DNA of 63,043 bases from Oscillospiraceae bacterium (lineage in GTDB: Bacteria; Bacillota; Clostridia; Oscillospirales; Oscillospiraceae). Within the stretch, counting starts at the first letter, position 1. Each line of letters begins with the position of its first letter. The stretch covers positions 1 through 63,043 of the forward strand of contig JAGARK010000030.1 of assembly GCA_017622295.1 (NCBI GenBank), given 5' to 3'. Under the pieces are notes generated by a model that was given only the letters and a program-made list of their open reading frames with translations, did not search any database and had not been told where the DNA came from. Shown here piece by piece: positions 34,274 to 42,438 of this stretch. The translations under genes were made by a program, and so were the position numbers.

Positions 34274-36184
34274 ATGGGATTTGAATATTTAACCAATATG
34301 CCTCTTGCCAAGGCCAGAGAGGACTATCTGAACCTGCTGAAAGGCTATGGCTTTGGCCCCAAAACCGAGCTTATCCCGGTCAGTGAAGCCTGCGGCCGTG
34401 TGACTGCCCATGCGGTCTACGCTCACATCTGTGCACCCCACTATGCCGCCAGCGCTATGGACGGCGTTGCGGTGAACGCAAAGGACACCTTTGGCGCGAC
34501 GGAAACCACCCCCATCACCCTGAACGAGGAGCGGTACATCGTTCTGGATACCGGCGACCCGATTCCGGATGGCTGTGATGCCGTGATCATGGTGGAGGAC
34601 ATTGTTAAGAACGACGATGGCTCCATTACCATCCATGCCGCTGCCGCACCCTGGCAGCACATCCGCCAGATCGGTGAGGACGTCTGCGCGGGCGAAATGA
34701 TCCTGCCCAGCCATGTGACGGTCTCTCCGTCTGCCATCGGCGCCATGATCGCCGGCGGCGTGCTGGAGATCGAGGTCATCCGCAAGCCCCTGGTGGGCAT
34801 CATTCCCACCGGCGACGAGATCATCCCACCCTGTACCGATCCCAAGCCCGGCGATATTCTGGAATTCAATGGCTCCATTTTCTCCGCCATGGTGCGGCAA
34901 TGGGGCGCCGAAGCCCGGGTCTATCCCATCGTTCCCGACAAATTTGAACAGATCAAGGCCATGGTTGCCAAGGCAACTTCCGAGTGTGATATGGTCATTC
35001 TGAACGCCGGTTCCTCTGCAGGACGGGAGGATTATTCCGTGAAGGTCATCCGCCAGCTGGGGGAAGTGCTGTACCACGGTATTGCTATGAAGCCCGGCAA
35101 GCCCGCGATCCTGGGCTGCCAGGGGGCCAAGCCCATCCTGGGTGTTCCCGGCTATCCCGTTTCCGGCATCATCGTCATCGAAGAGCTGCTCAGGCCCCTC
35201 ATCGACCACTGGCTGAAGGCTCCCGCAGCCCATCGCCAGTATGCTGCGGCAACCCTGACCCGGCCTGTGGTTTCCGGGCTCAAATATGAGGAATTCGTCC
35301 GTGTCCGTATGGGTTATGTGGGCAGCAAGCTGATGGCCTCCCCCTTGAGCCGGGGCAGCGGTGTCGTGTCCTCCTTCATGAAGGCTGACGGCATTCTGGA
35401 AGTACCCCAGGGCCTGGAGGGCTATGAGGCCGGCGCTGAGGTGAATGTACGCCTGCTGAGCTCTGTCGACAAGCTGAAAAATACCCTGGTGGTCATCGGC
35501 AGCCATGATCCTCTGCTGGACGAGCTGGGGGACATGCTCCATCTGGAAAACAATGACCTGTATATGAGTTCTTCCCATGTGGGCTCCATGGGCGGTATCA
35601 TGGCCATCCGCCGGGGCGAGGCCCATGCCGCGGGCTGCCATTTGCTCGATACCGCCAACGGTGAATACAATGTCGCGTTTATGAAGAAATATTTCCCCAA
35701 AGGCGGCGTGAAGCTGATCCGCTGCGTGGGCCGTCAGCAGGGTCTGATGGTGGCTAAGGGGAATCCACTGGGCATCGAAGCCTTTGCGGATATTACCAGG
35801 GAGGGCCTGCGCTACGTCAACCGCCAGAAAGGTTCCGGCACCCGCATCCTCACCGATTACCTGTGCAAGCGGGAGGGGTTGGATACTGCCGCCATCTATG
35901 GCTACGACCGGGAGGAACTGACCCACACCTCCGTGGCGGCGCAGATCGTCAGCGGCAGCGCTGATGCGGGCATGGGCATCTACTCTGCAGCCAAGCTCTA
36001 TGATCTGGATTTCATCCCCATCTGCATTGAAGAATACGATCTGATCATCCCTGATCACGCCTGGGATACGCCTCAGGTAGCGCAGCTGCTGAAGACCTTG
36101 AAGAGTGAAGAATTCAAAGAAAAGATCCTGGCTCTGGGCGGCTACACGGTAGACAATCCCGGCCAGATTATCCCCCTGGACTGA
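34274..36184 (+). CDS. MoeA fused to a PBP-like domain
   Basis: 636 aa. Residues about 1-400 form a second MoeA (SAMDGVAVNA, VMVEDIV, GIIPTGDEIIPP, EFNGSIFSAMV, NAGSSAGREDY, PGVPVSG-like loop). Residues about 408-600 form the PBP-like domain seen in the HTH regulator (QKGSGTRILTDYL, SADAGMGIYSAA). Such fusions are found in Firmicutes and archaea and may channel or sense the metal. The ATG at 34274 has GGAG about ten bases upstream; a TTG at 34265 overlapping the moeA stop is the alternative. Two MoeA proteins may serve different metals (inference). Confidence 0.9.
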   Translation: MGFEYLTNMPLAKAREDYLNLLKGYGFGPKTELIPVSEACGRVTAHAVYAHICAPHYAASAMDGVAVNAKDTFGATETTPITLNEERYIVLDTGDPIPDGCDAVIMVEDIVKNDDGSITIHAAAAPWQHIRQIGEDVCAGEMILPSHVTVSPSAIGAMIAGGVLEIEVIRKPLVGIIPTGDEIIPPCTDPKPGDILEFNGSIFSAMVRQWGAEARVYPIVPDKFEQIKAMVAKATSECDMVILNAGSSAGREDYSVKVIRQLGEVLYHGIAMKPGKPAILGCQGAKPILGVPGYPVSGIIVIEELLRPLIDHWLKAPAAHRQYAAATLTRPVVSGLKYEEFVRVRMGYVGSKLMASPLSRGSGVVSSFMKADGILEVPQGLEGYEAGAEVNVRLLSSVDKLKNTLVVIGSHDPLLDELGDMLHLENNDLYMSSSHVGSMGGIMAIRRGEAHAAGCHLLDTANGEYNVAFMKKYFPKGGVKLIRCVGRQQGLMVAKGNPLGIEAFADITREGLRYVNRQKGSGTRILTDYLCKREGLDTAAIYGYDREELTHTSVAAQIVSGSADAGMGIYSAAKLYDLDFIPICIEEYDLIIPDHAWDTPQVAQLLKTLKSEEFKEKILALGGYTVDNPGQIIPLD

Positions 36185-36185
36185 T

Positions 36186-37541
36186 ATGAGATATTTTGAT
36201 GCAGCCGTCATCGGCGGCGGCGTGCTGGGCTGCTTAGCGGCCCGGAATCTGATGAGGTGGAATCTTTCTGCCGTGCTGATTGAGGCAGCGGAGGATGTCT
36301 GTACCGGCATTACCAGATCCAATACAGCAATCGTTTATGCCGGCTATGACAACAAGGTGGGCAGTTTGAAGGCCCGGATGACCGTCCGGGGAAATAGGCA
36401 CTTTGACGCACTGTGTGAAACGCTGGAGGTTCCCTTCAACCGCTGTGGCAGTCTGATGGTAAGCTTCGGTCCCGGTGCAGACAGGGTGCTTCGCAAGAAA
36501 TACGAAAACGGCCTGCAAAGCGGCGTTTCAGGTCTGCGGCTGATCTCCGGGCCGGAGGCGTTGGAAATGGAGCCCATGCTGGCGTCCGGTGTTTCCTTGG
36601 CCCTCCATGCGCCTTCCACCGGTACCGTCAATCCCTGGCAGCTGGGTATTGCTGCCTTTGAAAATGCTCTCCACAACGGCTGTGAACCCCGGCTGCAAAC
36701 CTGGGTCCTTGGAATCCGGCATACGAACGATGGCTATATCATCCAAACCGACAAAGGGGAAATCTGCTGCAAAGTGGTTTTGAACTGTGCAGGTCTGAAT
36801 GCCGATAAGGTGCAGGAGCTGCTGTTTCCGCCCTCGGTGCGGCTATTCTGTGACGGTGCGGATTTCCTGATTTTAGACAAGCATGCGGCAAAGCCCCAAT
36901 ACATCATTTTCCAGGAATCGGAAGAGAAGGGGAAAGGTGTCACCGCCGTTCCCACGGTGGACGGCAATTTGCTGCTCGGCCCCTCCCAGCGGCCCCTTGA
37001 CGCAAAGCCCTGGGCCACTTCCCATGACGGCATGGACTTTTTGCGGGAGGCCACCGCGCAGGTACTCCCAGGCGTCGATTTGGCCCAGGTGATCCGATCC
37101 TTCGCTTCCGTCAGGCCCAATCCCCATCGGGTGGTTTGGCGCGATGGCGCCTATATACCCGACGGCAAGAGCATCGGCAGCTTCTGCATTGAGAATCCTG
37201 CTCCCGGCTTTTACAGCCTCATTGGCATCAAGACTCCGGGCTTGACCTGCGCTGATGAGCTGGGCGTGCATTTGGCCCGGGAAACAGCCGAATATTTGGG
37301 GGCGGGGGAGAGGAAATCCTTTGACCCTTACCGAAAAGCCATTCACCGCAAAGATCATGAGATCATATGCCAGTGCGAGCAAATCTCCAAAGCGGAGATC
37401 CTGGAGGCTATTGCCCGGGGCGCAGCGACTGTTGACGGCGTGAAGCGCCGGGTTGGCAGCGGCATGGGCCGGTGCCAGGGCGCCCGGTGCAGCTTGGAAA
37501 TTGAGAGATTGCTGGAGGCTGCGAAGCGTGGAATACTGTGA
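36186..37541 (+). CDS. FAD-dependent oxidoreductase with C-terminal BFD-like [2Fe-2S] domain (GlpA-like)
   Basis: 451 aa. N-terminal dinucleotide motif AVIGGGVLGCLAARNL; DAO-family core (about 5-360) similar to anaerobic glycerol-3-phosphate or sarcosine-type dehydrogenases; C-terminal BFD-like domain (about 390-451) with cysteines in ICQCEQI and MGRCQGARC, which usually bind an iron-sulfur cluster. The start is two bases after the moeA-PBP stop. It lies inside the cofactor operon, which is unusual for this family. Substrate unknown; see the partner next to it. Confidence 0.87.
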   Translation: MRYFDAAVIGGGVLGCLAARNLMRWNLSAVLIEAAEDVCTGITRSNTAIVYAGYDNKVGSLKARMTVRGNRHFDALCETLEVPFNRCGSLMVSFGPGADRVLRKKYENGLQSGVSGLRLISGPEALEMEPMLASGVSLALHAPSTGTVNPWQLGIAAFENALHNGCEPRLQTWVLGIRHTNDGYIIQTDKGEICCKVVLNCAGLNADKVQELLFPPSVRLFCDGADFLILDKHAAKPQYIIFQESEEKGKGVTAVPTVDGNLLLGPSQRPLDAKPWATSHDGMDFLREATAQVLPGVDLAQVIRSFASVRPNPHRVVWRDGAYIPDGKSIGSFCIENPAPGFYSLIGIKTPGLTCADELGVHLARETAEYLGAGERKSFDPYRKAIHRKDHEIICQCEQISKAEILEAIARGAATVDGVKRRVGSGMGRCQGARCSLEIERLLEAAKRGIL

Positions 37542-38394
37542 CATCCTCATCATCGGCGCAGGTGCCGCCGGAATTGCCGCCGCAAGGGCGGCCCATGGGG
37601 CAGGATGTACAAGCGTTCTGCTGGTGGACAGAAAAGAAAACATGGGTGGTGTGCTGCTCCAGTGCGCCCACCATGGCTTCGGGCCGAATCTGAACGGCCC
37701 GGAATACACAAAGAAGCTACTGGAAAACTTCCCCAAATCGATCGGCTGGATCCCCAATGTCACCGTTTTGTCTGTTTCCGGGGACAAAAGGGCGATTCTT
37801 TCCGGCGCTGGTTTCGGTGCGAAAGAGGTTTCCTTCCAACAGCTGATTCTGGCAACGGGCTGCCGGGAGATTCCCATCGGCGCCCTGCCCATTGCGGGAA
37901 CCCGCCCCAAAGGGGTCTATACCGCCGGGCAGATGCAGGAAATGATGAATTTGTATGGCTTCATTCCGGAGGGGCCGGTGGTGATTCTGGGCAGCGGCGA
38001 TCTGGGACTGGTCATGGCAAAACAGCTGGCCCAAACCGGTCTTGCCGTTACGCTGGTAGAGCAGCGGCCCGAGTGCGGCGGCATGGTAAAGAATCAGCGC
38101 TGCCTGACGGAACTGCCCATTCAGCTTCAATGCAGCACCACCATCTCCGAGGTTTTCGGAGAGAAAAATCTGGAAGGTATTATGACAGTTGACGGCAGAT
38201 ACCTTCCTTGTAAAACGCTGCTCATTGCCGTGGGACTCCGGCCGGAACGAGAAGTGATTTTCGGGTTGGAAAACCCTGACTGGCTTCATCTGTGCGGAAA
38301 CTGCAATGCGGTTCATCCCATGGTGGAAGCAGTTGTGAATGAAGGAAAACGTGCAGGCATTGCCGCCTGGGAAAAGATACGAGGTAGCTTATGA
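37528..38394 (+). CDS. Pyridine nucleotide-disulfide-type FAD oxidoreductase, short
   Basis: 288 aa. GTG start at 37528 with GGAGG nine bases upstream, inside the end of the preceding gene. FAD motif IIGAGAAGIAAARAAHGAG, second dinucleotide motif VVILGSGDLGLVMAKQL (about 145-160), and a closing GLRPERE. The standard partner in glpA-like operons is about 410-420 aa; this one is shorter and has no visible cysteine pair of a disulfide reductase. Probably forms a complex with the GlpA-like protein and passes electrons to or from NAD(P)H. Confidence 0.85.
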   Translation: MEYCDILIIGAGAAGIAAARAAHGAGCTSVLLVDRKENMGGVLLQCAHHGFGPNLNGPEYTKKLLENFPKSIGWIPNVTVLSVSGDKRAILSGAGFGAKEVSFQQLILATGCREIPIGALPIAGTRPKGVYTAGQMQEMMNLYGFIPEGPVVILGSGDLGLVMAKQLAQTGLAVTLVEQRPECGGMVKNQRCLTELPIQLQCSTTISEVFGEKNLEGIMTVDGRYLPCKTLLIAVGLRPEREVIFGLENPDWLHLCGNCNAVHPMVEAVVNEGKRAGIAAWEKIRGSL

Positions 38395-39344
38395 TCGACC
38401 GACTTGGCCGCAGCATCACATATATGCGGATCTCTGTCACGGATAAATGCAATCTGCGCTGCCGCTACTGCATGCCGGAGGAGGGCGTCTGCAAAAAGAG
38501 CCACTTTGACATGCTGACAGAGGATGAAATGATCACCGCTGTGGAAGCGGCGGCGGCTCTGGGCATCAAAAAGCTCCGCATCACCGGCGGCGAACCGCTG
38601 GTCAAGAAAAACATTGTTTCCATCTGCCGCCGGGCGGCGGGAGTGGAGGGTATCAGCGAAGTTTGCCTGACCACCAACGGCATTTTGCTGCCGCGGCTGG
38701 CAAAGCCCTTAAAGGAAGCCGGCGTGAAGCGGCTGAATCTGAGCCTTGACACCCTTGACCCTCAGAAGTATGCTTACATTACCCGCATCGGAACGCTGGA
38801 TGATTTCTGGGCAGGATTGGAAGCTGCCTTTGATGCGGGGTTTGAAAAAATCAAGATCAATGCGGTTCTTATCGGCGGCTTCAATGACGACGAGATCGTC
38901 CCGCTGGCCCAGCTGACGAAACAGTATCCTGTGGATATGCGTTTTATCGAGATGATGCCCATGTACGACAGCGGGGATTTCGATGAAAAGGCCTTCATTC
39001 CCTGTACGAACGTGCTGGACCATCTTCCGGAAGCCCTGCCTGCGGAACAGGACGGGGGCGTTGCCAGGCTCTACCGCTTGCCGGGGGCCCAGGGGAATAT
39101 CGGGCTGATCAGCCCCGTCAGCGCTCACTTCTGCGGCGAATGCAACCGAATCCGATTGACGGCGGACGGCCGCGTCAAGCCCTGCCTCCATGCTTCCGAC
39201 GAATACTCCCTGAAGGGACTGGATTTTGAAGGCATGAAGCGGGTTCTGGAAGAAGCCATCCGGAGCAAGCCCGCCTGGCATGGCGATCTGGATGCACTTC
39301 ACCGCTCTCAGGCGGGACGCAATATGAACCAAATCGGAGGTTAA
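38391..39344 (+). CDS. moaA: GTP 3',8-cyclase MoaA
   Basis: 317 aa radical-SAM enzyme for the first step of pterin cofactor synthesis. N-terminal cluster motif CNLRCRYCMPEEG; C-terminal cluster CGECNRIRLTADGRVKPC (CxxCx13C); the chain ends in the conserved IGG whose Gly-Gly tail enters the active site. TGGEPL and SLDTL are present. The ATG overlaps the stop of the FAD oxidoreductase. Complete and of usual length. Confidence 0.96.
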   Translation: MIDRLGRSITYMRISVTDKCNLRCRYCMPEEGVCKKSHFDMLTEDEMITAVEAAAALGIKKLRITGGEPLVKKNIVSICRRAAGVEGISEVCLTTNGILLPRLAKPLKEAGVKRLNLSLDTLDPQKYAYITRIGTLDDFWAGLEAAFDAGFEKIKINAVLIGGFNDDEIVPLAQLTKQYPVDMRFIEMMPMYDSGDFDEKAFIPCTNVLDHLPEALPAEQDGGVARLYRLPGAQGNIGLISPVSAHFCGECNRIRLTADGRVKPCLHASDEYSLKGLDFEGMKRVLEEAIRSKPAWHGDLDALHRSQAGRNMNQIGG

Positions 39345-39347
39345 GTG

Positions 39348-39827
39348 ATGAGTGACTTTACCCATTTTAACGAACAGGGTCGTGCAAAAATGGTGGATGT
39401 GGGCGAAAAGCCCATTTCCCAGCGTGTTGCCGTGGCGGCGGGCCGGGTTTTGGTCAATGATAAGACCTTTGAACTGATCCGTTCCGGCGGCATGAAGAAG
39501 GGTGACGTTCTGACCGTTGCCCAGATCGCGGGCGTCATGGGCGCCAAGCGCACCCCGGATATCATTCCCATGTGCCATCCGATTCTGATAGACGGCATCA
39601 ATCTGGAGATGTTGCTGGACGAAAGCCGCAAATCTGTTGAGATCAAAGCAACCGTTTCCTGCGACGGCAGAACCGGCGTGGAGATGGAGGCTCTGACCGC
39701 CGTATCCACGGCGGCGCTGACGGTCTACGATATGTGCAAGGCTGTTCAGAAGGATATGGTCATCACCGACATCCGCCTGCTTAGCAAGACCGGCGGCGTC
39801 CACGGAGATTACAAACGGGAGGAATAA
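39348..39827 (+). CDS. moaC: Cyclic pyranopterin monophosphate synthase MoaC
   Basis: 159 aa. Works with MoaA to form cyclic pyranopterin monophosphate. Family blocks MVDVGEKPISQRVA, KKGDVLTVAQIAGVMGAK (in part), IPMCHP and TGVEMEALTAVS are present. The ATG at 39348 has CGGAGG seven bases upstream; a GTG three bases earlier is less well placed. Four bases after moaA and followed within three bases by mogA. Confidence 0.95.
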   Translation: MSDFTHFNEQGRAKMVDVGEKPISQRVAVAAGRVLVNDKTFELIRSGGMKKGDVLTVAQIAGVMGAKRTPDIIPMCHPILIDGINLEMLLDESRKSVEIKATVSCDGRTGVEMEALTAVSTAALTVYDMCKAVQKDMVITDIRLLSKTGGVHGDYKREE

Positions 39828-39829
39828 CC

Positions 39830-40321
39830 ATGTATACAGCAGCAGTCATCACCATCAGCGACAAGGGCCACCGCGGAGAGCGGGTGGATACCAGCGGCCC
39901 CAATTTGGTGCACATTCTCAAAGAGCGGGGCTATGATGTGACCTACACCGCCATTGTCCCCGATGAACGGGACGCTATTAAGGCAGAGCTGATCAAGTGC
40001 GCCGATGAGCTGCACATCGCGCTGGTTCTCACCACCGGCGGTACAGGCTTCTCCCCCCGGGATATTACGCCCGAAGCGGCCATGGATGTGATCGAGCGCC
40101 CTACTCCCGGCATTCCGGAGGCTATGCGTGCCGAATCCATGCGCATTACCCCCAAGGGCTGCCTGAGCCGCAGCGTGGCGGGCATCCGTAAGCGTAGCCT
40201 GATTATCACCCTTCCCGGCAGCAAGAAGGCTTCCCAGGAGAATATACTGGCTGTCATCGACCCTGTGGAGCATGGTCTGGATATGCTCTACAGCGAAGGC
40301 AGCGCAGACTGTGCAAAGTAA
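39830..40321 (+). CDS. mogA: MogA/MoaB family molybdopterin adenylyltransferase
   Basis: 163 aa. MoCF-fold protein that adenylylates molybdopterin before metal insertion. The family signature TTGGTGFSPRDITPEA is complete, and SRSVAGIR and LPGSKKA complete the active site. Whether it is MogA or MoaB type cannot be separated on this basis. It is the last plus-strand gene of the operon that starts with the HTH-PBP regulator, closed by a terminator. Confidence 0.92.
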   Translation: MYTAAVITISDKGHRGERVDTSGPNLVHILKERGYDVTYTAIVPDERDAIKAELIKCADELHIALVLTTGGTGFSPRDITPEAAMDVIERPTPGIPEAMRAESMRITPKGCLSRSVAGIRKRSLIITLPGSKKASQENILAVIDPVEHGLDMLYSEGSADCAK

Positions 40322-40355
40322 AAAACAAGGCCATCCCAACGGATGGCCTTGTTTT
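40322..40355. terminator. Bidirectional intrinsic terminator
   Basis: Perfect 15-bp stem AAAACAAGGCCATCC / GGATGGCCTTGTTTT with loop CAAC, ending in the stop codon of the convergent moaE-like gene. Confidence 0.9.
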
Positions 40356-40749
40356 AATTCAGTTCGATTTCCGTGACGCATTCATTTTTCAGGCGGCCCA
40401 CCAGATACTGCAGAGCCTCCACAACTCGGGGGCGGATATCGCCGCCGATGAGGACGTACATGATATCGTCGCCCATTTCCAGCTGCCCCTCGTTCAGCCA
40501 GACCTTGATGTAGTAGATGCCGTCCATTTTATATGTTTCTGCAATCACGGCATCAACCCTGGCCCGGTCATAGGAAAATAGCATTCCCGTGACTTCCTTC
40601 GTTCCTTCCGTACCATAGCGGACTTTGGCCTTTGCGCTCTGGCGGACGGTACCGTTGTGGGTCAGGTACATGCCGATCTTCGGCGCAGATTCGTGGGCCT
40701 TGGCTTCTTTCAGCCAGGCGTCGATGGAAGGGGATGTTTTTTTGTTCAT
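40354..40749 (-). CDS. MoaE-like protein (molybdopterin synthase large-subunit family)
   Basis: 131 aa. The block THNGTVRQ resembles the GxVRN loop of MoaE, MLFSYDRARVDAVIAETYKM its long helix, and MGDDIMYVLIGG the central strand. The chain stops soon after VGRLKNECVTEIE, so the C-terminal catalytic lysine segment (PFWKKE in MoaE) is absent. It has GGAGG eight bases upstream of the ATG. It is convergent with mogA. It may be a divergent synthase subunit or a non-catalytic relative. Confidence 0.7.
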   Translation of the reverse strand: MNKKTSPSIDAWLKEAKAHESAPKIGMYLTHNGTVRQSAKAKVRYGTEGTKEVTGMLFSYDRARVDAVIAETYKMDGIYYIKVWLNEGQLEMGDDIMYVLIGGDIRPRVVEALQYLVGRLKNECVTEIELN

Positions 40750-40807
40750 GGGGGTACCTCCGGCGTTTTTTCTAATTATAATGGGATCCGGTGTAAGATG
40801 CAACCGT

Positions 40808-41059
40808 TCATCCTCCGGCAGATAAAAATCTCAGATAAAAACGCCGGTGAATGGCGCGGACATCCTCGTCGCTGCCTTCCATCCGGACCCAGGTTCTGGG
40901 CATGTTCCAATGTCCCAGAATGGTTGACTGCGTCCCGGTCAGGGTGATACGGCAATCTGCGTATTCAAAACCTTCTGGCGTTTGGAGAATATCCGGCTGC
41001 TGCGTGAAGAACTGCTGAACCCGCTCGATAGATACGGCCCAGTTTTCTTCGATGATCAT
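40808..41059 (-). CDS. Hypothetical small protein
   Basis: About 83 aa. The polypeptide has a mixed alpha/beta look (SIERVQQFFTQQPDIL, then YADCRITL and LGHWNMPRTWVRMEG). No family is recognised. The ATG at 41059 lies six bases after GGGGTG; the upstream ATG and GTG would overlap that site. It is divergent from the tup operon and 58 bases upstream of the moaE-like gene, so it may be cotranscribed with it. Confidence 0.6.
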   Translation of the reverse strand: MIIEENWAVSIERVQQFFTQQPDILQTPEGFEYADCRITLTGTQSTILGHWNMPRTWVRMEGSDEDVRAIHRRFYLRFLSAGG

Positions 41060-41123
41060 GTCCATCACCCCGCTTTTTGTATATCATAACTGAAAAAACT
41101 TCAAAAAGAAAGATAGAAAAGGA

Positions 41124-41152
41124 TTGATATTGGATAATTTCCGTGATATAAT
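41124..41152 (+). promoter_or_regulatory. Promoter of the tupABC operon
   Basis: TTGATA (41124-41129) and TATAAT (41147-41152) with a 17-base spacer. Transcription would start near 41159. Confidence 0.85.
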
Positions 41153-41158
41153 CTCGAA

Positions 41159-41319
41159 AGAACAACGCAGGCCCTGAAAGCAGATGGGCTGCTGAAATAG
41201 CGTTTTGTAAAGCGGTGGACGAGCCTCTTTCCAAAAGCAAAGGCAGTACGCAATTTTTGCGCCCTTTTGACTTTGGAATGGGCTCGTTGTTTTATTATCT
41301 ACATTCTGGAGGAAATGAA
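41159..41319 (+). promoter_or_regulatory. Structured 5' leader of tupA, possible metal- or cofactor-responsive RNA
   Basis: Nested complementarity fills the leader. First module: AACGC (41164-41168) with GCGTT (41200-41204) enclosing GCCC/GGGC. Second module: ACGAGCC (41219-41225) with GGCTCGT (41281-41287), then inside it TTCCAAA/TTTGGAA, AAAGG/CCTTT and CGCAA/TTGCG, stacked as one long irregular stem. The outer stem ends in TTGTTTTATT, so it could act as a terminator. Mo- and W-cofactor sensing RNAs occur before such genes, but I could not match a known consensus. Confidence 0.5.
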
Positions 41320-42366
41320 ATGAAAAAGATCATCTCTATGCTGCTGGTCCTGGTCATGGTGCTGGGTCTGGTGGCCTGTGGCGCTTCCGAGCCTGCTGCT
41401 ACCGATGCTCCCGCCACCGAAGCACCCGTTGTCACTGAGGCTCCCGTCCCTGAGACCGAAGCTCCCGAAGCCGAGCCTGCTCTGGTGGTCGACACCTGCA
41501 TCCTGAAGGAAGCAGACGACAAGATGCTCAACACCTACTCCGTCATCGGCGTCAATGCCGAGGCTCCCTTTGTGGATGCCGACGGTAATGCGGTTGCAGA
41601 TGTCTATGTCAACACCGCCGGTGCCGACGCTCTGATCCAGTGGCTGATGACCGAAGAGGCTCTGAACATGGCCGGTGAGTATGGTGTTGCCGAGTACGGT
41701 GAGTACCTGTTCTACGTCAAGGACGATGCTCCCGTTTACTCCGGTGAGATCGCTGCCGCTACCGAAGAGACCAAGACCATCCGTCTGTCTACTACTACTT
41801 CCGTCAAGGACTCCGGCCTGCTGGGTTACCTGCTGCCCGCTTTCGAGTCTGCATACGGCTACACTGTTGAAGTTCAGTCCGCCGGTACCGGCAAGGCCAT
41901 CGCCGCTGCCAAGGCCGGCAATGCCGACCTGATCCTGGTCCACTCCAAGAGCCAGGAGGAAGCTTTCATCGAGGGCGGCTTCGGCCGCGTTGTAGAAGGC
42001 TTCGAGGCTGAACGCCTGTCCTTCATCTACAACTACTTCGTCCTGTGCGGTCCTTCCGCTGACCCCGCCGGTGTCGAGGCGGCTGCTTCCGTTCTGGATG
42101 CTTTTGCAGCCATCGCTGACGGCAAGTACACCTTCGTTTCCCGTGGTGACGGTTCCGGTACCCACACCAAGGAGCTGGCTCTGTGGCCCGAGGCTCTGGG
42201 TATCACTGCAGAGGCTGAGTCCTTCGCTGACTACACCGAGTGGTACATCTCTGCCAACACCGGCATGGGCGCATGCCTGGTCATGGCTGAGGAAATGGGC
42301 GCCTACATCCTGACCGACAAGGCTACCTTCCTGACCTTCGTTGCCAACGACGGCGTTATGGGTTGA
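41320..42366 (+). CDS. tupA: Tungstate-binding lipoprotein TupA, apparently circularly permuted
   Basis: 348 aa. Lipoprotein signal LGLVAC with Cys20 as the lipidated residue, then an Ala/Pro/Glu/Thr linker to about 53. Residues 54-133 (MLNTYSVIGVN, LIQWLMTEEALNMAGEYGV) correspond to the segment that ends ordinary TupA proteins. Residues 152-348 (STTTSVKDSGLL, VSRGDGSGTH, SANTGMGACLVMAEE, YILTDKATFL) correspond to the part that begins ordinary TupA, and the chain stops just where the C-terminal segment would follow. Binds tungstate outside the cell for TupB/TupC. The ATG at 41320 follows GGAGG. Confidence 0.88.
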   Translation: MKKIISMLLVLVMVLGLVACGASEPAATDAPATEAPVVTEAPVPETEAPEAEPALVVDTCILKEADDKMLNTYSVIGVNAEAPFVDADGNAVADVYVNTAGADALIQWLMTEEALNMAGEYGVAEYGEYLFYVKDDAPVYSGEIAAATEETKTIRLSTTTSVKDSGLLGYLLPAFESAYGYTVEVQSAGTGKAIAAAKAGNADLILVHSKSQEEAFIEGGFGRVVEGFEAERLSFIYNYFVLCGPSADPAGVEAAASVLDAFAAIADGKYTFVSRGDGSGTHTKELALWPEALGITAEAESFADYTEWYISANTGMGACLVMAEEMGAYILTDKATFLTFVANDGVMG

Positions 42367-42392
42367 TTTTCAATCTGAAGTAAAGTAAAATG

Positions 42393-42418
42393 AATCCCGT
42401 GGGGCAACCCACGGGATT
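42393..42418 (+). terminator. Hairpin between tupA and tupB
   Basis: Stem AATCCCGTGGG / CCCACGGGATT (11 bp) with a GCAA loop and TTTTCTA tail, in the 72-base gap. It would lower transcription of the membrane components relative to the binding protein. Confidence 0.75.
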
Positions 42419-42438
42419 TTCTAAAAAGGGGGAAAGGT

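Noticed and set aside
41159-41319. Firm assignment of the tupA leader as a known molybdenum-cofactor riboswitch
   Set aside because: The nested stems are clear, but I cannot match the conserved bases of the known consensus by eye, so it is left as an unclassified structured leader.
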